Shown here one piece after another: positions 1-7,982 of a stretch of 64,000 nt of DNA. Within the stretch, counting starts at the first letter, position 1. Each line of letters opens with the position of its first letter. The stretch spans positions 1 to 64,000 of the forward strand of contig NZ_QLKQ01000012.1 in assembly GCF_003349955.1 (NCBI RefSeq). Reading direction: 5' to 3'. Source of the stretch: Azospirillum brasilense (GTDB taxonomy: Bacteria; Pseudomonadota; Alphaproteobacteria; Azospirillales; Azospirillaceae). The position numbers and the translations under genes are program-made. Under the pieces are notes generated by a model that was not told where the DNA came from, did no database searches, and was given only the letters and a program-made list of their open reading frames with translations.

Positions 1-67
1 AGGAGGCATGTGGACGGGCGGCAACGCCTGAAGCTGAGCCTTACTAATCGCTCGATCGGCTTGATCC
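1..67 (+). rRNA. 23S ribosomal RNA, 3' end (partial)
   Basis: The first 67 bases match the conserved 3' terminus of bacterial 23S rRNA: a TTACTAATCG block at 41-50 followed by CGATCGGCTTGATC at 53-66, the alphaproteobacterial version of the helix that pairs with the 5' end of 23S. The gene runs in from the left edge, so nothing can be said of the rest. No 5S rRNA gene follows. The next 85 bases show none of the 5S conserved blocks (for example CCGAACTC), and a hairpin terminator starts at 154. Confidence 0.88.
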
Positions 68-153
68 TTCATGAACGTCGCGCGCAGCGGCAAGCCGCTC
101 ACGCGCTCGGATTATGCATCCTTACCATTCTCGACTTTACGCACGACCCAAGG

Positions 154-192
154 AAAAGGGCGCCCGCAGCCATGCGAGCGCCCTTTTCGTTT
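154..192. terminator. Rho-independent terminator, probably bidirectional
   Basis: A 10-bp perfect stem, AAAAGGGCGC at 154-163 with GCGCCCTTTT at 178-187, is followed by a T-rich stretch. On the plus strand it ends the rRNA transcript. On the minus strand it lies just after the stop of the GNAT gene at 205 and also has a T tail, so it may serve both. Confidence 0.85.
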
Positions 193-204
193 TTGCAAAA
201 CCGC

Positions 205-1311
205 CTACTCGCCGAGATCCTTGAAGCCCATGTCGCTGTCGGCGGCGGTGACGAACCAGTTCTTCGGGTCGCCGATCAGCGGGGTCAGTTCCGGACGGTC
301 GGCCGCGGGGCGGGCCATCATCCGGGTCGGCTGGCGCAGACCGTTCTTCAGGCACAGGAAACCCATCATCGACAGGGGACGGGCGGCCTGCGCGTTCAGC
401 GTGCGGCAGAGCAGGGCGACCAGCCGGTCGCGCCGGGCGCGCTCGACCAGCAGGGCGAAGGCGGGCATCAGCCAGCCCGGACGGGCCAGATAATCGCAGA
501 CCACCCCGACGCTCTCGCCGCGCCAGCGGTCCACCCGCAGCACCACATAGGCCACCACCGTGTCGCCGCGCATCACGAGGAAGCGGCGGTGCCGCGCCGC
601 GTTGGGGATCTTGTCGAAGCGCCACTGGAGATAGGCGTGGTCGCGCCGGGCGGCGCAGAGATGCTGGGGGGCCGCGGCCTCCCACAGCCCGTCCATCCGC
701 TCGTCGAAGCGCTCGACCTCGACCAGCCGGGCGCCGAAGGTCCGGGCGGCCGCGTGGCCGACCAGCGAAGCGGCGCTCATCGCCGGCTTGCCCAGCCGCG
801 CCATCAGGCGGGCCAGTCCGCCGTCATAGGGGCTGACGCGCAGGCAGCGCGGCGGATCGATCACGCGCAGATAGGTCGGGACGTTGCCGAGATCGAGCCA
901 GCCCGCCCGCTTGTAGGACTTGTAGGCGGCGTCGGTCATCGACAGTGAGACGCTCACCTCGCTGGCGGCGGCGTGGGTCTCCGACAGGCCCGGCCCGACG
1001 CCGCGCAACCGCCATTCCGGGGCAACCATCAGGTCGATCGCCCAGGAGGCGCGGTGCACCCGCTGCCCCACCTTCAACGCGAAGGGAATGCCCGCCTGCT
1101 GGCCGACGATCCCCCCGTTCCGCTTGCAGACCCAGAGCTGCATCCCCTCCGGATCGGGGGTCGGCGGCTCCTCGAACAGCCAATTGAAATGGGTGTCGTC
1201 CAGCAGCGGGGAGTCCGCGCCGAAGTGGTCGCGCTGGAAGGACTCCAGCGCGACGCGATCCTCGGACATGAACCGTTCCACACCCCGCTGAAGCCAGGGC
1301 ATTGCGGTCAT
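205..1311 (-). CDS. GNAT-family acyltransferase-like protein
   Basis: A 368-residue protein resembling GNAT-fold acyltransferases found in polysaccharide clusters. It has an N-terminal GNAT-like core (cofactor-loop region around residues 95-115, then a stretch ending in KSYKRAGW near 130-140, where GNAT proteins often carry Tyr-x-x-Gly-phe) and a longer C-terminal half of similar style, so it may be a double-GNAT protein. The start at 1311 overlaps the stop of the upstream NAD-synthase-like gene by 4 bases (ATGA), which suggests translational coupling. It is the last gene of a five-gene minus-strand run with ACP and an acyl-AMP ligase, so transfer of an acyl group to a sugar or amino sugar is a reasonable inference. 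The acceptor cannot be read from the sequence. Confidence 0.72.
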   Translation of the reverse strand: MTAMPWLQRGVERFMSEDRVALESFQRDHFGADSPLLDDTHFNWLFEEPPTPDPEGMQLWVCKRNGGIVGQQAGIPFALKVGQRVHRASWAIDLMVAPEWRLRGVGPGLSETHAAASEVSVSLSMTDAAYKSYKRAGWLDLGNVPTYLRVIDPPRCLRVSPYDGGLARLMARLGKPAMSAASLVGHAAARTFGARLVEVERFDERMDGLWEAAAPQHLCAARRDHAYLQWRFDKIPNAARHRRFLVMRGDTVVAYVVLRVDRWRGESVGVVCDYLARPGWLMPAFALLVERARRDRLVALLCRTLNAQAARPLSMMGFLCLKNGLRQPTRMMARPAADRPELTPLIGDPKNWFVTAADSDMGFKDLGE

Positions 1312-2315
1312 GCGTCGCTCCCATCCACCTCGACCGGCTGCACCAGCGCGGCGTTGCGCAGGATGCGGCCCGACGTGCGGCGCTTCAGGACGATGTCCTT
1401 GTAGACGCGGCGGACCTGCTCGACCGACAGGTTGAGGGCGCGGGCCGCCTCGTCCTCCGGCACGCCGCGGCCGTAGGCGCAGAGCGCCAGGTCCAGCTTG
1501 TCGTAGGGGATGGCGTAATAGAACTCCTCCTGCGACTGCGGCAGGGTGTAGGTGTCGGTGCTCGGCGACTGGCTCTGGATGTCGTCGGGCAGGCCGAGCC
1601 AGGCGGCCATCTGGTAGACCTGGGTCTTGAACAGATGGGCGATCGGCTTCAGGTCGGCCAGACCGTCGCCGCCGCGCACGAAGAAGCCCAACTCATACTC
1701 CAGCCGGTTCGGCGTGCCGAGGACCGCGTAGTTCAGCCGGTCGGCGTGGGTGTATTCCATGGTCTTGCGGACGCGCTGCTTCAGGTTGGTGGCGGCGACC
1801 ACCGACAGATAGACGTCCACCGGCATGCGGCTGGTCTGGCGGTCGCCCTCCGGCGATTCCACCGTCATGGTGAAGTAGTTGACGCGGTCGGCGTCGAGCA
1901 GGCCGGCGGCCAGGCCGATCTTCTGCTTCCAGCCCGGACCGTATTCCGGGAAGAGGCGGCGGATGGCGCTGTCGCGGCGCTCGTAGCAGCCGAGCGCGGT
2001 CAGCGGAGCGGTCAGATTCTCCATGATCGGCTCGACGCCCAGGCTCTCGCAGAGCAACCGGCCCCGGCGGGTGCTGTCGGGCGAGGATTCCTTCTCCGGC
2101 ATCAGGATCGCCAGGACGCGCTCCGGCCCAAGCGCGCGGACGGCCAACGCCGCGCAGACCGAGCTGTCGATGCCGCCGGACACGCCGAGCACGATGCCCT
2201 GGCGCTTCAGGTCGTGGGCGACGGTGCGCTGGATGAACTGTTCGATCTCCCGGGCCGCGGCCGCGCAGTCGAGCGAGAGGGCGTTGGCGTCGAAGGGATG
2301 CAGGGCGTTCAGCAT
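1308..2315 (-). CDS. NAD(+) synthase-family amidating enzyme (NadE-like, ammonia-type)
   Basis: A 335-residue member of the N-type ATP pyrophosphatase/NAD synthase family. The ATP-binding loop SGGIDSS is at residues 46-52, and the family core continues through the ERRDSAIRR and KQRVRKTMEY regions. There is no N-terminal nitrilase (glutaminase) domain, so it is the short ammonia-using form. Classical NadE makes NAD from nicotinic acid adenine dinucleotide. The location is suggestive: it sits 107 bp after an asparagine-synthase-like gene and overlaps a GNAT gene in a polysaccharide locus, so it may instead amidate a pathway intermediate. Whether it is the housekeeping NadE cannot be decided without the rest of the genome. 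Confidence 0.82.
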   Translation of the reverse strand: MLNALHPFDANALSLDCAAAAREIEQFIQRTVAHDLKRQGIVLGVSGGIDSSVCAALAVRALGPERVLAILMPEKESSPDSTRRGRLLCESLGVEPIMENLTAPLTALGCYERRDSAIRRLFPEYGPGWKQKIGLAAGLLDADRVNYFTMTVESPEGDRQTSRMPVDVYLSVVAATNLKQRVRKTMEYTHADRLNYAVLGTPNRLEYELGFFVRGGDGLADLKPIAHLFKTQVYQMAAWLGLPDDIQSQSPSTDTYTLPQSQEEFYYAIPYDKLDLALCAYGRGVPEDEAARALNLSVEQVRRVYKDIVLKRRTSGRILRNAALVQPVEVDGSDA

Positions 2316-2422
2316 GGTGTCGGTTTTCCCGGTTGGCGTTGTTGCATCGACTGTGAGAAGGGGACTGTGAGAAGGCGACTATGGAAAGGACTGTGCCTTG
2401 GGGACCGCGCCAGGCCGCCGGA

Positions 2423-4438
2423 TCAGGCGGCGGCGCTGTCCAAATGCTCTTCGAGAATGTGGATGGGCGCGGCGTCCAAGCGGGCGCGGAGCGTCGAGGC
2501 CCGGCCGGGAAGCTCGTCCAGCACGTTCCGGGCGAGCATCTGGAGGGTGAGCACGCCGACCAGGGCCATCTCCTCGCGCTCGCCGGCCATGCGGCCGTCG
2601 GTGCGATGGGCCTTGGCGGCGAGGGTGGCGACGCCGGCGGCGTCGACCAGCCCGTAGCGGTTCAGCGCCTCTTCGGACAGCAGGTCCCGCACATAGGCCG
2701 GGGCCTGGGCGCCGAAGAGGGCGGTGGTCATCGGCGCGCGGTAGGGGCGCTTCGGGCGGTGGAAGATTTCCGCCGGCAGCAGGCGCGAGGCGACGCGGCG
2801 CAGCGCCAGCTTGTCGCGCAGCCCCAGCATCTTGACCCGGTCGGGCAGGGCGGCGCAGAGGTCGTCCACCTCCGGATCGAGGAAGGGGTAGCGGACCTCG
2901 ATGCTGTTGGCCATCGCCACCCGGTCGCCCTGGCTGGTCAGCAGATAGGGCGACATGAAGGCGGCGATTTCCGTCCACTGGGTGCGGGCGAGCGGGCTCC
3001 AGCGTGACCAGCCGGCGGGCAGATGGGCGGACACGACGTCGTCGAAGGCCTGCGCGTTGGCGGTGGAGCGCACGTCCGGCGCCAGCAGGCGCTGGGTCCA
3101 GGCGGTGTTCTGCCAGCGGATGCGGTGGGCGTAGAAGGGATCGTCGGTCTCCGTCATGCCGCGCTTCCAGAAGGCCTGCCAGAGCGGGCTGTCCTTCTGG
3201 CCGCTGGTGGCGGCGTAGGGATGGATGCGGCTGAGCAGCTTCGGGCGCGCCGTGGAGTGCGGCTGCCGCGCCCAGAAGCGGCGGACCTTGTCCTCCTTGA
3301 AGATGTCGTAGCCGGCCAGCCATTCGTCGGCCCCCTCGCCGGACAGCACGACGCGGATGCCGCTGTCGCGGACGAGGCGGGAGAGCAGGAAGAGCGGCGC
3401 CGGGGCGGTGCGGACCAGCGGCGATTCGCCGTGCCAGATCACGTCGGGCAGGGCCGCCTGGATGTCCTCCGCCGTGCAGAGGATGTCGTGATGCTCCGTC
3501 CCGACATGGCCGGCGACCAGCCGCTGCTGCGGCGTCTCGTCGAAGGCGTTGTCGGCGAAGCGCACACCGAAGCTGTGCATCTGCGTGGTGTCGAGCTTGC
3601 GGGCCAGCGCCGCGATCACCGAGCTGTCGAGCCCGCCGCTGATGTAGACGCCCACCGGCACGTCGGCGCGCAGCCGCAGGCGGATGGCGTCGAGCAGCTT
3701 CTCCTCCAGCCGGTCCGCCGCCTCGTCCAGCGTGATGCGGGACAAAGCGGGATCGCCGGCCATGTCCGGCTCCCAATAGCGGGCCTCGTGCAGGCGCAGG
3801 TCGGCGTCGATGCGGATGGCGGTGGCCGGCGGCACGCTCTGCACCCCGGCGAAGACGCTGCCCTGGGGAGCGACGCTCCAGTGGGTGAAGACCTGGGCGA
3901 GGCGGGCGGCGTCGAAGCGCGGCTCGATCCGCCCGCCGCCGAACAGGGCCTTGGCCTCCGACGCGAAGGCGAGATGGTCGCCGCTGCGGGCGTAGAACAG
4001 CGGCAGGATGCCCAGCCGGTCGCGGACCAGCCACAGCTCGCGCTTCACCGCGTCCCACAGGCCGATGGCGAACTGGCCGTTCAGCTTGGCCCAGGCGGCG
4101 GGGCCGTACTCCTCGAAGGCGTGGACGATCACCTCGGTGTCGGTGCGGGTGTAGAAGCGGTGCCCGCGCGCCTCCAGATCACGCCGCAGTTCGACGTGGT
4201 TGAAGATCTCGCCATTGAAGGTGATCCAGAGAGTCCGCTCCTCGTTGTGGATCGGCTGGAAGCCGCCCTCCAGGCCGACGATGCTGAGGCGCGCGTGGGC
4301 GAGCCCGATCCGCCCGTCGCGGTAGAAGCCGTAGCCGTCCGGGCCGCGATGCCCGATCATGGCGATCATGCGCTTCAGTTCGTCGAGTCCGGCGGGCTCG
4401 GCACGCGGCCCGGCGAGAACTCCGGCGACACCACACAT
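2423..4438 (-). CDS. asnB: Asparagine synthase (glutamine-hydrolysing)-like amidotransferase
   Basis: A 671-residue two-domain enzyme. The N-terminal class II glutaminase domain has the catalytic Cys2 (MCGVAG), RGPDG at residues 31-35 and NGEIFN at 75-80. The synthetase domain has the pyrophosphatase loop SGGLDSS at residues 267-273. Known members hydrolyse glutamine and pass ammonia to an acyl-adenylate, classically aspartate to asparagine. Many copies in exopolysaccharide loci act on other carboxylates. All visible catalytic residues are present. It lies 57 bp after the acyl-AMP ligase gene in the same direction, consistent with a shared operon. The substrate is not determined, so asnB is a family-level name. 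Confidence 0.9.
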   Translation of the reverse strand: MCGVAGVLAGPRAEPAGLDELKRMIAMIGHRGPDGYGFYRDGRIGLAHARLSIVGLEGGFQPIHNEERTLWITFNGEIFNHVELRRDLEARGHRFYTRTDTEVIVHAFEEYGPAAWAKLNGQFAIGLWDAVKRELWLVRDRLGILPLFYARSGDHLAFASEAKALFGGGRIEPRFDAARLAQVFTHWSVAPQGSVFAGVQSVPPATAIRIDADLRLHEARYWEPDMAGDPALSRITLDEAADRLEEKLLDAIRLRLRADVPVGVYISGGLDSSVIAALARKLDTTQMHSFGVRFADNAFDETPQQRLVAGHVGTEHHDILCTAEDIQAALPDVIWHGESPLVRTAPAPLFLLSRLVRDSGIRVVLSGEGADEWLAGYDIFKEDKVRRFWARQPHSTARPKLLSRIHPYAATSGQKDSPLWQAFWKRGMTETDDPFYAHRIRWQNTAWTQRLLAPDVRSTANAQAFDDVVSAHLPAGWSRWSPLARTQWTEIAAFMSPYLLTSQGDRVAMANSIEVRYPFLDPEVDDLCAALPDRVKMLGLRDKLALRRVASRLLPAEIFHRPKRPYRAPMTTALFGAQAPAYVRDLLSEEALNRYGLVDAAGVATLAAKAHRTDGRMAGEREEMALVGVLTLQMLARNVLDELPGRASTLRARLDAAPIHILEEHLDSAAA

Positions 4439-4495
4439 CGCACGCTCTCCTGTGTGTCTTGATCCGGCGGGAAAGGGATCGGCGGTAAAAAAAAG

Positions 4496-6055
4496 TCAGG
4501 CGGTTTCGGCGAGCGTCGCGCGCCGGATCTTGCCGGAGTCGGTCTTCGGCAACTCGTCGCGGATCTCGATGAATTTGGGCACCAGATGGCTTTCCAGGCG
4601 GCCCCGGCAGTGCTGGCGGATCGCCATTTCGGTCAGGGTGGCGCCGGGGCGGACGACCAGATAGGCCTTCACCGCCATGCCGTCGGCGGGGTCGGGCACA
4701 CCGAGGACGGCGGCCTCGACCACGGCGTCCAGCTCGTAGAGGGCGTTCTCGACCTCCTTGGGGCTGACCTTCTCGCCGCGGCACTTGAACACGTCGTCCT
4801 TGCGGCTGACGAAGTAGAGGCAGCCGTCGGCGTCCATGGTGAAGAGGTCGCCGGTGTAGAGCAGCGTCTCGCCCTGCGGCCCGCTGCGCAGGCGCTTGGC
4901 GGTTTCCTCCGGGCGGTTCCAGTAGCCGCGCATCACGTTGGCGCCGCGGACCACCAGTTCGCCGACCTCGCCGGGGACGGCGCGGTTGCCCAGTTCGTCC
5001 ACCACATAGGCTTCGCAGTTGGGGATGGCCCGGCCCACCGAGGCGGTCTTGGTGCCGAGGTCGCGCGGGTCGAGGTAACAGATGCGGGTGCAGCATTCCG
5101 TCATGCCGTACATCGAATAGAAGGCGGCATCCGGGAAACGCTCGCGCAGGCGGTCGATGTGGGCGGTCGGCAGGGGCGCCGCCGCGTTGGTCAGGTAGCG
5201 CAGGGAGGACAGGTCGGCGGTCTTCATCGCCTCCATCCCGAGAAGGGTGGAGAAGAAGGTCGGCACGCCGGGCAGGCCGGTGATGCGGTGCTTCACCATG
5301 CGCGCCAGCGTTTCCGCCGGAAAGGCGAAGGAGCGTTCCAGAACCACCGTGAAGCCGACGCGCGCCCCGGTCAGGATCTGCGACAGGCCGTACCCGAAGG
5401 TCAGCGGCAGGACGCACATCACGACGTCGTCGGGCGTGTTCTCCAGATAGGTCGAGATCGACCAGGTGGTGTTCACCAGCGCGGCGTGGCTGAGCATCAC
5501 GCCCTTGGGCCGCCCGGTGGTTCCCGAGGTGTAGAGGATGGCCGCCAGATCCTGGTCGATCAGGCCGCGGTCCTGCGGTGCGGTGCGTCCGGACGATGCA
5601 TCCGGATGGGCAGCCACGATGTCCGTGAAGGAGAGCCCGCCGGCCCCGGCCGGCACAGCGGGCCCAACCCACAGCGTGGTGGCGAGGTGAGGCGCCTCGC
5701 CAGCCGCCGGCACAACCTGCCGGGCGAGCGCGGCGGGCGCGATGAGCGCCCGGACGCCGGCGTCGGTCAGGATGTAGGCCAGCTTGTCCGCCTTGGTGGA
5801 CGGGTTGACGGGGACGTAGACGGCCCCGGCCTTCAGCGCGCCGAACAGGCCCGCGACATACTCGATCGAGTTCTCCAGCATGACCGCCACGCGGTCGCCG
5901 CGCACCACCCCGGCGGACTGGAGCGCGCAGGCGACGGCGTCGCTCTGGCGGTCCAGCTCGGCGAAGGTGACGGCGTTCTCACCCGCGATCAGCGCGGTGT
6001 GGTGCGGCCGCCTGACGGCGGTCTCGCTGAGGAACTGATGAAGCAGGTGCGCCAT
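4496..6055 (-). CDS. AMP-forming acyl ligase (acyl-CoA/ACP synthetase family)
   Basis: A 519-residue ANL-superfamily adenylating enzyme. The phosphate-binding loop YTSGTTGRPKGV is at residues 175-186, the YTGDLF motif and hinge SRKDDVFKCRGEKVSP come later, and the C-terminal lysine loop ends in KTDSGKIRR. It activates a carboxylic acid as the acyl-AMP and loads it on CoA or, given the ACP gene 64 bp upstream, on that ACP. It resembles the acyl ligases that accompany exosortase-A/PEP-CTERM polysaccharide loci, but no exosortase is in this window. The acyl substrate is unknown. Confidence 0.9.
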   Translation of the reverse strand: MAHLLHQFLSETAVRRPHHTALIAGENAVTFAELDRQSDAVACALQSAGVVRGDRVAVMLENSIEYVAGLFGALKAGAVYVPVNPSTKADKLAYILTDAGVRALIAPAALARQVVPAAGEAPHLATTLWVGPAVPAGAGGLSFTDIVAAHPDASSGRTAPQDRGLIDQDLAAILYTSGTTGRPKGVMLSHAALVNTTWSISTYLENTPDDVVMCVLPLTFGYGLSQILTGARVGFTVVLERSFAFPAETLARMVKHRITGLPGVPTFFSTLLGMEAMKTADLSSLRYLTNAAAPLPTAHIDRLRERFPDAAFYSMYGMTECCTRICYLDPRDLGTKTASVGRAIPNCEAYVVDELGNRAVPGEVGELVVRGANVMRGYWNRPEETAKRLRSGPQGETLLYTGDLFTMDADGCLYFVSRKDDVFKCRGEKVSPKEVENALYELDAVVEAAVLGVPDPADGMAVKAYLVVRPGATLTEMAIRQHCRGRLESHLVPKFIEIRDELPKTDSGKIRRATLAETA

Positions 6056-6119
6056 GACGCTGTTCCCTTGCCTGGCTTCGGTGACTGTCCCGATGACCCG
6101 TTCCGTCCTGGCGGATGGA

Positions 6120-6419
6120 TCAGGCGGCGTCCTTCAGGGTCCGCTTGCGCTCGACGTAGGCGGCGATGCGGCTGACCGACTCGAGGTTGTCGGCCACCAT
6201 GTCCTCGTCCTCGACGATGATGCCGAAGTGCTCTTCCAGGAAGGCCACGACGTGCATGATGCCGGTGGAGTCGATGATGCCGCTCTCCAGCAGGGATTCG
6301 GCGTTGTCGAAGCCGGAGTCGCTGCCGAGCAGGAAGTTCTCCACGATGAAGGCGCGGATTTCCTGGGTGGCGGGTGCGCTCAGGGTCGTCGGCTCGGTGG
6401 TGATGGTGGCGGTCCGCAT
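6120..6419 (-). CDS. Acyl carrier protein
   Basis: A 99-residue carrier protein. The phosphopantetheine-attachment serine lies in ESGIIDSTG, about residue 57, within a typical four-helix ACP pattern (SLLESG before it, FLEEHFGI after it). The start at 6419 is preferred because an AGGAG lies about 11 bases upstream and the longer frame adds only a low-complexity stretch. It is the first gene of the minus-strand module ACP, acyl ligase, asparagine-synthase-like, NAD-synthase-like, GNAT. This looks like a dedicated carrier for the activated acyl or aminoacyl group rather than the fatty-acid ACP. Confidence 0.88.
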   Translation of the reverse strand: MRTATITTEPTTLSAPATQEIRAFIVENFLLGSDSGFDNAESLLESGIIDSTGIMHVVAFLEEHFGIIVEDEDMVADNLESVSRIAAYVERKRTLKDAA

Positions 6420-6805
6420 GTCGCTGGCAACTCCTGTGGGTTTGGTCGTCGATCCTTGGCCGGCAGTTCGGGACGGTGGTCGGTCTCTGCGGGAGTTACT
6501 CCAAAGGGGCCGGTCCGTTCCTTTCGGTGTTACCGCCTCGTTGCGTCGGATTGGGAAAGGCTTCTTCCCGCTCTTTGTCACGAGGTTCCGGCAACGCCGC
6601 CGAGTACGTCATTCTTTATTGCATTCGAATGCGGTGTTTTCGAGAGTGCAAAGGATGATCGGGCGGTGAAGACAGTGGCTAACCACTCAGGGTCATTGCA
6701 ATTGAGCAGGGAATACCTTCTCGTACTCTTGGGGAACCCTCTCTGACTTGCGGCGTAGGCGGGCCTATCGCTCTCGTCATGGTTGCTGAGGGGCGGGCGT
6801 GCTTT

Positions 6806-6924
6806 CCCTCGCCCCTCTGGGGAGAGGGTGGCCCGAAGGGCCGGGTGAGGGGGGTGCCCGTGGCGCAAAGTCCGGCAAAAGCGCAACCCCCTCACCCTAA
6901 CCCTCTCCCCAGAGGGGAGAGGGG
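6806..6924. repeat. Intergenic inverted-repeat element, copy 1
   Basis: Long inverted repeat with GC-rich arms: CCCTCTGGGGAGAGGGTGGC with a GGCCCGAAGGGCC hairpin on the left, and CTCACCCTAACCCTCTCCCC on the right, around a less conserved centre. Related copies are at 22442, 28505 and 56348. It sits in the 535-bp gap between the ACP and deacetylase genes. The rest of that gap (6420-6805) has no convincing gene and probably holds the promoter of the ACP operon. Confidence 0.85.
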
Positions 6925-6954
6925 ACATGGGAAGCGCTTGTCATAAGGCCAGGA

Positions 6955-7866
6955 TCACGCCGCCGGCAGCGGATCGCCGTGCGTCGGGGTGGGGGCTTGC
7001 GTGACGCCGTCGCCTTTGCGCTTGCGCAGCCAGGCCGGAATGCCGGTCACCTGCACCGACAGCCAGTCCACCGAAGCATCGTCGGAAATCGGCACGGCGT
7101 GCAGCCGCAGCGGGTCGGCCTTTGGGCCGTTCCAGCCCGGATCGATGGTGCGCGCGGTGCGATAGCCGGCCTGCCGGATGATCGCCACCTCGCGGTCGCT
7201 GAAATCGCCGTTGGGGAAGGCGAAATGGCGGCAGGGCAAGCCGGTGGCCTCCTCCAGCTCGGTCTTGCACAGCGCGATCTCCTCGGCGCAGCGCTGGTCG
7301 TCGCATTGCAGGAGGATCGGGTGGGTGCGGGTGTGGGCGCCGTAATCGGTGACGGCGGCCAGATGCCGGACCTCGTCCCAGGTCAGCGACTGGCGGTCGG
7401 CGCCGTCCCGGTCGGGATCGTCGCCGGCTTCGGCGAGCCGGCGGCGTCGCTCCGGGTCGGGGAGACGTTTCAGAGTCTCGGCGCCGATCCGCCCGGCGGC
7501 GGCGGTCTTCCACCAATAGGGGCGGGCGGTGCCGACCACGCGGCTGCACAGGTAGATGGTCGGGCGCACGCCAAATTCTGTGAACAGGGGTTCCAGGCGG
7601 GCGTTGTTGCGGTGGCCGTCGTCGAAGGTGACGACAAGCGGATAGGGCGGCAGGTCGCCCCACCGCCCGCTTTCCAGCGCATCGGCCACCGCGTCCAGCG
7701 TGGTGAAAGTGTAGCGTTCGGCGTACCAGGCGAGGTGCGCGCGCATCACCTCCGGGTCCGGATCGTGATACACGACGATCGTCACGTTCCGGCGCGCGAA
7801 CAGATTTCGGAACAGGGCACCGACTCCCGTCCAGCGCACGATTCCGGCCGCGATGGCTTGCTTCAT
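6955..7866 (-). CDS. Polysaccharide deacetylase (NodB/CE4 family)
   Basis: A 303-residue CE4-type protein. Catalytic motif TFDDGH is at residues 80-85, with the metal-binding pair in HTRTHP (H178 and H182) and a later family segment FPNGDF. Such enzymes remove N- or O-acetyl groups from polysaccharide chains. The start at 7866 (MKQAIAAG) is chosen over an upstream extension of arginine-rich shadow sequence. The N terminus carries no clear cleavable signal peptide. It lies between acylation genes and glycosyltransferases, so it probably tailors the exopolysaccharide or an intermediate. Confidence 0.86.
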   Translation of the reverse strand: MKQAIAAGIVRWTGVGALFRNLFARRNVTIVVYHDPDPEVMRAHLAWYAERYTFTTLDAVADALESGRWGDLPPYPLVVTFDDGHRNNARLEPLFTEFGVRPTIYLCSRVVGTARPYWWKTAAAGRIGAETLKRLPDPERRRRLAEAGDDPDRDGADRQSLTWDEVRHLAAVTDYGAHTRTHPILLQCDDQRCAEEIALCKTELEEATGLPCRHFAFPNGDFSDREVAIIRQAGYRTARTIDPGWNGPKADPLRLHAVPISDDASVDWLSVQVTGIPAWLRKRKGDGVTQAPTPTHGDPLPAA

Positions 7867-7943
7867 GGGGATTGGACCTCTGCTGTGTGTCCGGTCCTTC
7901 GTTCTGTCTGGCGAGGCGGTTGCGGACCGGTTGAAAGGCAGGA

Positions 7944-7968
7944 CGGGCCCGGTTCGGAACCGGGCCCG
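7944..7968 (-). terminator. Perfect hairpin between glycosyltransferase and deacetylase genes
   Basis: An 11-bp perfect stem (CGGGCCCGGTT at 7944-7954 and its complement at 7958-7968) with a 3-base loop lies in the 116-bp gap. On the minus strand it is followed only by a weak T-rich run (TCCTGCCTTTC), so it may be a weak terminator, attenuator or RNA-stabilising hairpin. Confidence 0.5.
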
Positions 7969-7982
7969 GATCGGCGGGATCG

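Noticed and set aside
68-153. A 5S rRNA gene after the 23S end
   Set aside because: I looked for the conserved 5S blocks and paired ends and found none. A covariance-model search would be decisive.
205-6419. An exosortase-A (PEP-CTERM) locus
   Set aside because: The ACP, ligase and amidotransferase genes resemble that system, but no exosortase or PEP-CTERM protein is visible in the window.
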